NCBI GenBank assembly: GCA_902805755.1
Contig: CADCUA010000675.1
Location: 1-5,144, forward strand
From: an uncultured Lysobacter sp.
GTDB lineage: Bacteria > Pseudomonadota > Gammaproteobacteria > Xanthomonadales > Xanthomonadaceae
DNA length: 5,144 bases
Direction of reading: 5' to 3'
Position numbers and translations under genes: made by a program. Within the stretch, counting starts at the first letter, position 1. Each line of letters begins with the position of its first letter. The notes below the pieces were generated by a model. It did not search any database, was not told the DNA's origin, and saw only the letters and a list, made by a program, of their open reading frames with translations. This document shows, in pieces, positions 1 to 5,144 of the stretch.

Positions 1-634
1 GTTCCGCACCCGCGCGCAGCAGCTTCAGACCTGCCTGGTAACCGATCTTGACGCGTCCGCCGGTCAGCAGCGCAACGCGGCCGGTCAGGTCGGCGAGTTC
101 TGTGCGCTTGAAGAAGTTGAACTCCGCGCAGGGCACGCAGAGCTGGTCGTAGAAATGATGCACCTGCGTGTACTTCTGCTTGCACACATAGCAGTGCAGA
201 AGCTCGGGCGATTCGCGCGTCTCGTCGTGCGTGAACGACTCCAGCGCGAGATGACCGCCTGCAGAGGTCGGGGGAAAGCAGTTCGGGGTCGTGAACACCG
301 GCTTGCGGCGCAGCTCGCGTATGCCCGTGCTGTCGAGCAGCGCTTCGGTGCGACGCGCCAGCTCGGCATTGCGCTGGCGCACCAGCGTCTTCGTCTTCTG
401 CCGCTTCTGGCGTCGCTCGGGCGAATGCACGCGCGCGACGGCGCGATGCAGGCGAACACGGTCCTCGTCCGGCAGCGTATCGAGCACGGCGCGGTCGGTC
501 GCGATCGCCTCCAGCAACTCGATCGCGCTGCGCACGCGTTCGGGCGCGGCGCCACGTGGCTCAACGGTGGCGGTTTCCAGCAGGTCGGTGGAATCGACGT
601 CTGGCAAGGTGCAGGGCAGGTGCGGGTTCGTCAC
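1..634 (-). CDS. SDR-family NAD(P)-dependent oxidoreductase with CxxC-pair N-terminal region (partial, 3' end off window)
   Basis: Reading the minus strand from a GTG at 634 gives 211 codons, open to the left edge. The last ~25 residues are the start of a Rossmann fold: a beta strand (RVALLTG, about 186-192), then a glycine motif reading TGGRVKIG (191-198), then a helix (AGLKLLRAGA). This is the cofactor-binding entry of the short-chain dehydrogenase/reductase superfamily, in a variant form rather than the classical TGxxxGxG. Ahead of it lie ~180 residues: an acidic start, a basic helical stretch at about 70-95 (RRQKRQKTK), and two cysteine pairs, C148-x2-C151 and C166-x2-C169, typical of a zinc-binding knuckle. 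The substrate is unknown and the catalytic YxxxK lies outside the window. The start is uncertain: an in-frame ATG at 670 would add 12 residues, but neither site has a good ribosome binding site, and the extra codons (including CTA) look less coding-like. The gene lies downstream of metK on the same strand but beyond a terminator, so it probably has its own promoter. Confidence 0.8.
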   Translation of the reverse strand, partial: MTNPHLPCTLPDVDSTDLLETATVEPRGAAPERVRSAIELLEAIATDRAVLDTLPDEDRVRLHRAVARVHSPERRQKRQKTKTLVRQRNAELARRTEALLDSTGIRELRRKPVFTTPNCFPPTSAGGHLALESFTHDETRESPELLHCYVCKQKYTQVHHFYDQLCVPCAEFNFFKRTELADLTGRVALLTGGRVKIGYQAGLKLLRAGAE

Positions 635-736
635 AACAGGAAATCCATGGCTTAGCAGGAGCGGCCGCATCGCACCCGCAGCGCATATCGCGGGTCAGAG
701 ACGCAGGCGGGCGAGTATCAGGCCTTGCAGCTGACC

Positions 737-769
737 AAAACAGAACGGGCCGCCCAGATGGACGGCCCG
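737..769 (-). terminator. Rho-independent terminator of metK
   Basis: On the minus strand, 60 bp past the metK stop codon, a 10-bp stem (bases 769-760 pairing with 755-746, one G-T pair, otherwise all G-C) closes a 4-base loop reading ATCT. It is followed directly by a T-rich run, TTCTGTTTTGG (745-735). This is the classical shape of an intrinsic terminator. The plus-strand side of the hairpin has no T-run, so it acts only for minus-strand transcription. It should separate metK from the dehydrogenase gene that follows. Confidence 0.85.
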
Positions 770-828
770 CGTGTACCGCGCAGCGACTTCGATGCTGGAA
801 GGCCGCCGGCGGTGGGTTCGCGTGTTTC

Positions 829-2043
829 TTACTTCAGACCGCCGGCGCTGCGAAGCTCCTCGGCCTTGTCCGTCTTTTCCCACGAGAACGCGGTCGCGGT
901 GTGTTCCATGCCGCCCTGGTCGCGGTACGTGACCTGCTCCGGCGCGCGGCCGAAGTGGCCATACGCCGCCGTGGCCTGGTACACCGGGTGGATCAGGTCG
1001 AGCATCTTGACGATGCCGTACGGGCGCAGGTCGAAGTGCGCGCGGATCAGCTTCTCGATCTGCTCGTCGCTGATCTTGCCGGTGCCGAACGTGGTGACCG
1101 AGATCGAGGTCGGCTCGGCCACGCCGATCGCGTAGGAGACCTGCACTTCGCACTTGTCGGCGAGGCCGGCGGCGACGATGTTCTTGGCGACATAACGCGC
1201 GGCGTATGCGGCCGAGCGGTCGACCTTCGACGGGTCCTTGCCCGAGAACGCACCGCCACCGTGGCGCGCCATGCCGCCGTAGGTGTCGACGATGATCTTG
1301 CGACCGGTCAGGCCGCAATCGCCCACCGGGCCGCCGATCACGAAGATGCCGGTCGGGTTGATGTGCACCTTGTTCTTCGGCAGCGTCGCCAGCCACTCGG
1401 CCGGCAGTACCGGCTTGAGGACGTGCTCGTAGACGGCCTCGACGAGGTCGTTGTGCGAGATGTCCGGGTCATGCTGGGTCGACAGCACGACCGCATCAAG
1501 GCCGGCGACCTTGTGCTCGCCGTCGTAGCGCAGCGTGACCTGCGACTTCGCATCGGGGCGCAGCCAGGACAGCGTGCCGTCCTTGCGCACCTTCGCCTGC
1601 TGCTCGACCAGACGGTGGCTGTAATAGATCGGCGCCGGCATGAATTCCGGCGCTTCGTTCACGGCATAGCCGAACATCAGGCCCTGGTCACCCGCGCCCT
1701 GTTCCTCGGGGCTGGTGCGGTCCACGCCTGCGGCGATGTCCGGCGACTGCTTGCCGAGCATATTGATGATCGCGCAGGTGTGGCCGTCGAAGCCGACATT
1801 GGAATTGTCGTAGCCGATGTCGTTGATGACCTTGCGCGCCAGGCCTTCGATATCGACCCACGCCGAGGTGGTGACTTCGCCTGCGACGATCGCGGCACCG
1901 GTCTTCACCATCGTTTCGCAGGCCACGCGCGCGCGCTTGTCCTGCGCGAGGATCGCGTCCAGCACCGCATCGGAAATCTGGTCGGCGATCTTGTCCGGAT
2001 GGCCTTCGGACACGGATTCGGAGGTGAACAGGTAGCTGGACAT
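829..2043 (-). CDS. metK: S-adenosylmethionine synthetase (methionine adenosyltransferase)
   Basis: This 404-residue cytosolic enzyme condenses ATP and L-methionine to S-adenosylmethionine, releasing phosphate and diphosphate. All family hallmarks are visible: the N-terminal GHPDK motif (14-18) that contacts the triphosphate, the GAGDQG signature (116-121), the glycine-rich loop GGGAFSGKD (262-270) with the following [11 protein letters not shown], and GGMARHGGG just before it. The length fits the family, slightly longer than E. coli MetK (~384), as I recall for Xanthomonadaceae. The ATG at 2043 is chosen because [18 protein letters not shown] is the conserved N-terminus; the open frame continues 20 codons further upstream, but that part does not resemble the family. 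A modest Shine-Dalgarno (AGGGA at 2058-2054) sits 10 bases ahead. A strong terminator follows the stop, so the gene looks monocistronic. No SAM riboswitch or MetJ-like box is evident in the short leader. No ahcY with its SAH riboswitch lies next to it in the visible sequence. Confidence 0.98.
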   Translation of the reverse strand: MSSYLFTSESVSEGHPDKIADQISDAVLDAILAQDKRARVACETMVKTGAAIVAGEVTTSAWVDIEGLARKVINDIGYDNSNVGFDGHTCAIINMLGKQSPDIAAGVDRTSPEEQGAGDQGLMFGYAVNEAPEFMPAPIYYSHRLVEQQAKVRKDGTLSWLRPDAKSQVTLRYDGEHKVAGLDAVVLSTQHDPDISHNDLVEAVYEHVLKPVLPAEWLATLPKNKVHINPTGIFVIGGPVGDCGLTGRKIIVDTYGGMARHGGGAFSGKDPSKVDRSAAYAARYVAKNIVAAGLADKCEVQVSYAIGVAEPTSISVTTFGTGKISDEQIEKLIRAHFDLRPYGIVKMLDLIHPVYQATAAYGHFGRAPEQVTYRDQGGMEHTATAFSWEKTDKAEELRSAGGLK

Positions 2044-2084
2044 CGAGGCTATATCCCTGCATTCGGATAAAAGGATGGCCGCGC

Positions 2085-2090
2085 ATGATA
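2085..2090 (-). promoter_or_regulatory. Candidate -10 box for metK
   Basis: Read on the minus strand, these bases are TATCAT, one mismatch from TATAAT, in an otherwise GC-rich stretch 41 bases upstream of the metK start codon. No clear TTGACA-like -35 lies 16-19 bases further up (ATGCGC or AATGCG), so the call is weak. If correct, the metK leader would be only ~35 bases, too short for a known SAM riboswitch. Confidence 0.25.
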
Positions 2091-2137
2091 CAGGCTTGGC
2101 CACGGGCGCGCATTGTGGCGGCTGTCGGATTCGAAAG

Positions 2138-2147
2138 CGGTTAACCG
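2138..2147. repeat. 10-bp perfect palindrome CGGTTAACCG in the divergent metK/membrane-hydrolase spacer
   Basis: CGGTTAACCG is its own reverse complement. It lies about 50 bp upstream of the candidate metK -10 box, and the half-site GCGGTTA (2137-2143) recurs at 2247-2253 just ahead of the plus-strand gene. It could be a regulator half-site pair or chance. I know of no regulator to assign to it. Confidence 0.25.
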
Positions 2148-2263
2148 GGCGCTGGGCGCGGTTCTGCGGCGCCTGCGCAGCGTCGACATAAGCCGGGTCA
2201 TCGGCGCTTTGTCCGCAACCCTCGACAGCGGTCGCGCCAACAAGCGGCGGTTAGCATTCGCGG

Positions 2264-3307
2264 ATGGACTCATTGACACAGATCGTTCTGGGCGGCGCGT
2301 TGGCCGCGGCCGTCGCTCCGCCCGGTCATCGGCGTGCGGCCCTGCTGGCTGGCGCCGCACTCGGCACGCTGCCGGATCTCGATGTGTTGCCGGTCGCATG
2401 GCTGACCGATGATCCGGTAAATCACATGACCTGGCATCGCAGCCTCAGTCATTCGCTGCTCGTATTGCCATGGGTGGCATGGGCGATCTGGGCGTGGTGC
2501 AAACGGCGCGGCGGGCGTGTAGCGCAATCGCCCCGGCGCTGGTTCTGGGCGATGCAGCTGGCGCTGGTCACGCACCCGCTGCTCGATGCGTTCACCGTCT
2601 ACGGCACGCAGCTGCTGTGGCCGCTCAGGCCGCCGCCGGTCATGTGGTCCAGCGTCTTCATCATTGATCCGCTCTACACGATCTGGCTGCTGGCCGCGTG
2701 CGTGTTTGCATGGTTCGCGCGCGAGTCCCGACGCGCGACGCGGGTGCTGGTGGCGGGCCTTGTGTTGAGCAGCTCATATCTTGCGTGGTCGCTGGTGGCC
2801 AAGAGCCTGGTCGAGCGCGAGGCCGAACGCTCACTCGCCGCGATCGGCCTGCACGACGCGCCGCGTTTTTCCGTGCCGATGCCGTTCAACACGCTGCTGT
2901 GGCGCGTGGTCGCGATGACGCCCGAAGGTTTCGTCGAGGGCGAGCGTTCGCTGGTGGCCGATCGCGGACCGATGCGCTTCACCGCTTATCCGTCCGATGT
3001 GCAGGCGCTCGCCGAAGTCCGCGAGACGCCAGCGGTGCGCGAACTGCAGTGGTTCAACCGCGGCTTCATGAAGGCCACGCAGCACCGTGGCGAGCTTGTG
3101 CTCAGCGACCTGCGTATGGGGTCCGAGCCGGACTATTCATTCCGGTTCGCGATGGCGCGACGCACGCAGGACGGATGGCAGGCGATCCCCCCGCGCCAAT
3201 TGGAGTGGCCGCGCGAGGCCGCATCCGGGCGACTCGCAGCGATGTGGCGGCGCATCTGGACACCGGCGCGCTTCGACGAGGCGCGGTTGCAGGACGCGAG
3301 GCAATAG
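2264..3307 (+). CDS. YdjM/DUF457-type inner-membrane predicted metal-dependent hydrolase
   Basis: This 347-residue protein starts MDSLTQIVLG, the characteristic N-terminus of one branch of the membrane-bound metal-dependent hydrolase family (PF04307, relatives of LexA-regulated YdjM). Likely metal ligands are all present: D38 and D40 in GTLPDLD, H58 and H63 in WHRSLSHS, and H104 and D108 in THPLLDAFTVYG. Hydrophobic segments at about 24-45, 64-79, 92-108, 133-152 and 160-178 indicate several membrane spans. The C-terminal ~150 residues are soluble and carry the conserved FNTLLWR (208-214) and DLRMGSEPDYSFRF (282-295) blocks. The substrate and reaction of the family are not established; 'hydrolase' is a prediction. 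The ATG at 2264 is fixed by the conserved N-terminus, although no good Shine-Dalgarno is seen. It is transcribed divergently from metK across a 220-bp spacer. No SOS-box-like sequence was recognised upstream, so LexA control is not supported here. Confidence 0.9.
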   Translation: MDSLTQIVLGGALAAAVAPPGHRRAALLAGAALGTLPDLDVLPVAWLTDDPVNHMTWHRSLSHSLLVLPWVAWAIWAWCKRRGGRVAQSPRRWFWAMQLALVTHPLLDAFTVYGTQLLWPLRPPPVMWSSVFIIDPLYTIWLLAACVFAWFARESRRATRVLVAGLVLSSSYLAWSLVAKSLVEREAERSLAAIGLHDAPRFSVPMPFNTLLWRVVAMTPEGFVEGERSLVADRGPMRFTAYPSDVQALAEVRETPAVRELQWFNRGFMKATQHRGELVLSDLRMGSEPDYSFRFAMARRTQDGWQAIPPRQLEWPREAASGRLAAMWRRIWTPARFDEARLQDARQ

Positions 3308-3311
3308 CCGG

Positions 3312-3321
3312 CAGGCGCCTG
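3312..3321. repeat. 10-bp palindrome CAGGCGCCTG after the membrane-hydrolase gene
   Basis: A perfect inverted repeat begins 5 bases past the TAG stop of the hydrolase gene. It could form a very small hairpin, but no T-run follows, so it is not an intrinsic terminator by itself. Confidence 0.3.
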
Positions 3322-3355
3322 GCACTGCAGGACGACACCGCGCTTGCACCTCGCG

Positions 3356-3369
3356 CCGGCGCGCGCCGG
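3356..3369. repeat. 14-bp perfect palindrome CCGGCGCGCGCCGG in the spacer before the carbonic anhydrase gene
   Basis: The sequence is self-complementary over 14 bases and would fold as a 5-bp GC stem with a GCGC loop. No T-tract follows on either strand. In GC-rich DNA this may be chance; it might also contribute to transcript ends between the two plus-strand genes. The rest of the 183-bp spacer shows no clear promoter; the best -10-like hexamer is GATACA at 3435-3440, with a poor -35. Confidence 0.35.
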
Positions 3370-3477
3370 TGAACAGCATGTCGACTGCCAACGCTGCACC
3401 GCATGCGAGGATCGATGTCATCCGGGCGCCTGCGGATACATGACGCCAATGCGGCACCGGTCGATCCCGAAGCCATC

Positions 3478-3482
3478 GAGGA
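3478..3482 (+). promoter_or_regulatory. Ribosome binding site fixing the carbonic anhydrase start
   Basis: GAGGA lies 8 bases before the ATG at 3491, which is ideal spacing. It decides in favour of this start over the in-frame TTG at 3344 and ATGs at 3440 and 3449, none of which has a comparable site. Confidence 0.75.
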
Positions 3483-3490
3483 CCCGCGCC

Positions 3491-4279
3491 ATGTCCAACG
3501 AAACGCATCCATCGCTTGCCCGTCGTCGCGCGTTGCGGGCCATGTGCGCGTGCACCAGCGCCGCAGCGGCGGCGCCATGGCTGGGCAGCGCGGCCGTTCG
3601 CGGGGCTGCAGTGGGTGCACTGGGCGCATCCGGCCTGGCGCTGTCCTCGCAGGCACACGCGGCCCGAGCGGCCGGCGCCAGCCCGTCGCTGACACCGCAG
3701 CAGGCGCTGGCGAAGCTTGTCGAAGGCAACGATCTGTTCCTCGCCGACAAGCTGCCGCCACTGCCGCGTAACCGCAAGCGTCGGCTGGAAATTGCGAAAA
3801 CGCAGACGCCGTTCGCGGTGCTGGTGAGCTGCTCGGATTCGCGCGTTCCGCCCGAGGCGCTGTTCGGCCAGGGACTGGGTGACCTGTTCATCGTTCGCGT
3901 CGCTGGCAACACGGTCTCGCAGGAAGGGCTGGGCAGCATCGAATACGCGATCGCCGAACTCGGCGTGCCACTGGTCGTGGTGATGGGGCACGAGCGCTGC
4001 GGCGCGGTTGCAGCGGCGGTGTCGGTCGTCAAGGACGGGACGGGTTTCCCCGGCGCGATCGGCAACATGGTGCAGCCCATCCTCCCGGCCGCGATCAGCG
4101 CGCGTAGCGACAAGGGCGACTGGCTGGATAACGCGGTACGCCGCAACGTCGTCAACGTGGTCGAGAAGCTGAAGATCTCCGGCAAGTTGATCGAAGACCC
4201 GATCGCCGCCGGCAAGCTGATGATTGTCGGCGCGCGCTACGACCTGGACGACGGCAAGGTGGATTTCTTCCATCGCTGA
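3491..4279 (+). CDS. Beta-class carbonic anhydrase with Tat-type signal peptide (probably periplasmic)
   Basis: This 262-residue zinc enzyme interconverts CO2 and bicarbonate. The beta-class zinc site is complete: C114 and the D116/R118 dyad in SCSDSR, then H167 and C170 in GHERCGA. Other family blocks include RVAGN (136-140) and GSIEYA (148-153). The N-terminus carries a twin-arginine-type signal: three arginines at 11-13 (LARRRALRAM), a long Ala/Gly-rich hydrophobic stretch (about 18-52), and a likely cleavage site after AHA (55-57). It lacks the ideal (S/T)RRxFLK consensus, so the route is inferred. Export would place the mature enzyme of ~205 residues in the periplasm, fitting the known Tat habit of exporting folded metalloenzymes. 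Its physiological role could be CO2/bicarbonate or pH balance outside the inner membrane. It lies 183 bp behind the membrane-hydrolase gene on the same strand and has its own good ribosome binding site. No strong terminator follows; a weak 4-bp hairpin lies at 4288-4300. Confidence 0.95.
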   Translation: MSNETHPSLARRRALRAMCACTSAAAAAPWLGSAAVRGAAVGALGASGLALSSQAHAARAAGASPSLTPQQALAKLVEGNDLFLADKLPPLPRNRKRRLEIAKTQTPFAVLVSCSDSRVPPEALFGQGLGDLFIVRVAGNTVSQEGLGSIEYAIAELGVPLVVVMGHERCGAVAAAVSVVKDGTGFPGAIGNMVQPILPAAISARSDKGDWLDNAVRRNVVNVVEKLKISGKLIEDPIAAGKLMIVGARYDLDDGKVDFFHR

Positions 4280-4489
4280 GCCAACTCGACCGCGCAGGTC
4301 AGGTCTTTCGCCATCGCGTCAGCGTGGCAACAGTGCCGGTTTCGTCGCAATGCCCTGTGGCCGTTGGCGAGGCGGGGTCGCGCTGAGCCAAGCGGCAGCG
4401 CAGGCCGGACTCTTCGTCTTCCATCCGTACCGCGAGGCAGTCGTCGCGTTGCGGTGGCCCGCGTGCGTCGACGTCTTCATGTAGCCCAC
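4280..4489. other. Gene-free spacer between convergent genes; possible dispersed repeat or gene remnant
   Basis: I see no protein I can defend in these 210 bases. The minus strand has an open frame of 53 codons (ATG at 4480 to TGA at 4319; MKTSTHAGHRNATTASRYGW...) with a weak GTGGG ahead of it. The plus strand is also open, in the frame reading ...GLFVFHPYREAVVALRWP... up to a TAG at 4482-4484. Openness in several frames with coding-like composition resembles intergenic repeat families that get mis-annotated as small proteins in Xanthomonadaceae, but this is from memory and untested. The only terminator-like element is a weak hairpin at 4288-4300, with a TTT at 4305-4307. Confidence 0.3.
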
Positions 4490-5144
4490 TCAGTAAACGA
4501 CCGCGCGCGCCTGCACGAACGAATAGAAGAACACGGCGTTCGGATCGTTCTGCACCTGGTGCATCTCGCGGCGCATGCCCGCGACGATCTCCTCGGTGAC
4601 CTTGCCGGCTGACACCAGCTGGTCGGCTGCCGACAGAAGGAGCTCCTCCCAGAACGCGATCATCGTCTTGCGCTGCCCGGGCTCGCGGTTGTCGAAGTGG
4701 AACGTCTTGATCTCGGTGCTGACCTCGTGGAAGCCGCCGGCCAGCAGCAGGTTGCCGAGCTTCGCGCCGACGAACGGATCGCCGCCGGAATCGATCTGGA
4801 AATCGTTGAACGCCATCCAGTAGCGCCACACGTTCGGCGAATACGGATCGAGCAGGAACGAGGCGTTCATGACTTCGGTCGCGTACACCACCGAGCCGGG
4901 CGACAGCACGCGTCGCACTTCGCTGAGCACGCGCGCGGGGGAGGGCACATGCTCGAGCACCCAGCACAGGAACGCCGCATCGAAACTGCGTGGCTCGAAC
5001 GGCAGGTCGCTCGCGTCCGCCTGCTGCAGCGTGTAGCGGTCCTGCAGCCAGGGCTTGCTGCCGAGGTTGTCGCGCGCGGCCTCCAGCTGCGCGGGGCTGA
5101 AGTCGATGCAGGTCGCGTGCAGGTCCGGGAAACGCCGCAGCAGG
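4490..5144 (-). CDS. Class I SAM-dependent methyltransferase (partial, 5' end off window)
   Basis: The minus-strand frame is open from the right edge to the TGA at 4492-4490, giving 217 C-terminal residues. Rossmann-type methyltransferase features are visible in order: an acidic end of strand 2 (HATCID, last residue 14 of the visible part) that would hold the SAM ribose, the ADASDLPFE loop (42-50) near the adenine, then FDAAFLCWVLEHVPSP (54-69) as the post-strand-4 motif, and VRRVLSPGSVVYATEV (about 77-92) as helix/strand 5. The GxGxG SAM loop and the start codon lie off the window. After the core, a longer C-terminal part (NASFLLDPYSPNVWRYW, GGDPFVGAKLGNLLLAGGF, DPNAVFFYSFVQARAV) is probably the substrate cap. 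The substrate is unknown. A GTG at 4960 is internal, not the start. It converges with the carbonic anhydrase gene across 210 bp. Confidence 0.9.
   Translation of the reverse strand, partial: LLRRFPDLHATCIDFSPAQLEAARDNLGSKPWLQDRYTLQQADASDLPFEPRSFDAAFLCWVLEHVPSPARVLSEVRRVLSPGSVVYATEVMNASFLLDPYSPNVWRYWMAFNDFQIDSGGDPFVGAKLGNLLLAGGFHEVSTEIKTFHFDNREPGQRKTMIAFWEELLLSAADQLVSAGKVTEEIVAGMRREMHQVQNDPNAVFFYSFVQARAVVY

Noticed and set aside
85..655. Long open frames on both strands over the dehydrogenase region (for example minus 85-564 and plus 155-655).
   Set aside because: Composition is Arg/Ser/Ala-rich low-complexity shadow sequence of GC-rich DNA. The overlapping minus frame gives a recognisable Rossmann fold and CxxC pairs.
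803..812. Palindrome CCGCCGGCGG just after the metK stop, as a first terminator.
   Set aside because: It is short and has no T-run; the hairpin at 746-769 with its T-tract is a far better terminator.
556..2070. A 504-codon plus-strand open frame across metK.
   Set aside because: It is antisense to metK, which has every catalytic motif; the antisense product resembles no family and is rich in Arg, Asp and Val as expected from reading complementary codons.
2278..2283. TTGACA-like hexamer (attgacacag) as a -35 box.
   Set aside because: It lies inside the coding sequence of the membrane hydrolase (codons for SLTQ) and no matching -10 follows at the right distance.
3344..3490. In-frame upstream extension of the carbonic anhydrase from a TTG, with a cysteine-rich run resembling CxxCxxCxxxCxxxxC.
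   Set aside because: It looks like a metal-cluster motif, but it sits upstream of an ideal ribosome binding site and the Tat signal, has no binding site of its own, and would bury the signal peptide. Most likely noncoding spacer read in frame.
3137..4273. A 378-codon minus-strand open frame across the carbonic anhydrase.
   Set aside because: It is a shadow of the carbonic anhydrase, whose zinc site and ribosome binding site are on the plus strand.
4299..4967. A 222-codon minus-strand frame spanning the methyltransferase and the spacer.
   Set aside because: Inside the methyltransferase region it is out of frame with the recognisable SAM fold; only its tail over the spacer is noted, as part of the possible repeat.

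Overview
This is a GC-rich, gene-dense 5.1 kb chromosomal window. It most likely comes from a gammaproteobacterium of the Xanthomonadaceae (Lysobacter / Luteimonas / Xanthomonas type). The guess rests on the 404-residue proteobacterial MetK, the strong GC bias at third codon positions, and the style of the neighbouring proteins. It is an inference from memory of these families, not from a database search.

Layout from left to right. Positions 1-634 (minus) hold the N-terminal part of a short-chain dehydrogenase/reductase that runs off the left edge. It has an unusually long N-terminal region with two CxxC pairs ahead of the Rossmann fold. A strong intrinsic terminator at 737-769 (minus) separates it from metK (829-2043, minus), a complete S-adenosylmethionine synthetase. 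A 220-bp divergent intergenic region carries a candidate metK -10 box and a small palindrome. It is followed by a complete YdjM/DUF457-type inner-membrane predicted metal-dependent hydrolase (2264-3307, plus). After a 183-bp gap with GC-rich palindromes comes a complete beta-class carbonic anhydrase with a Tat-type signal peptide (3491-4279, plus). A 210-bp gap with no convincing gene follows; it may be a dispersed repeat. The window ends inside the C-terminal part of a class I SAM-dependent methyltransferase (4490-5144, minus).

The genes do not form one obvious operon or pathway. MetK makes the SAM that the methyltransferase would use, but that link is generic because the two genes are about 2.4 kb apart with two unrelated genes between them. 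The carbonic anhydrase and the membrane hydrolase share a strand but are 183 bp apart, and the carbonic anhydrase has its own ribosome binding site. I see no tRNA, rRNA, CRISPR array, insertion sequence or phage gene. I found no strong evidence of an undescribed multi-gene system. The points most worth a second look are the cysteine-pair N-terminal region of the dehydrogenase, the exported beta-carbonic anhydrase, and the gene-free stretch at 4280-4489.
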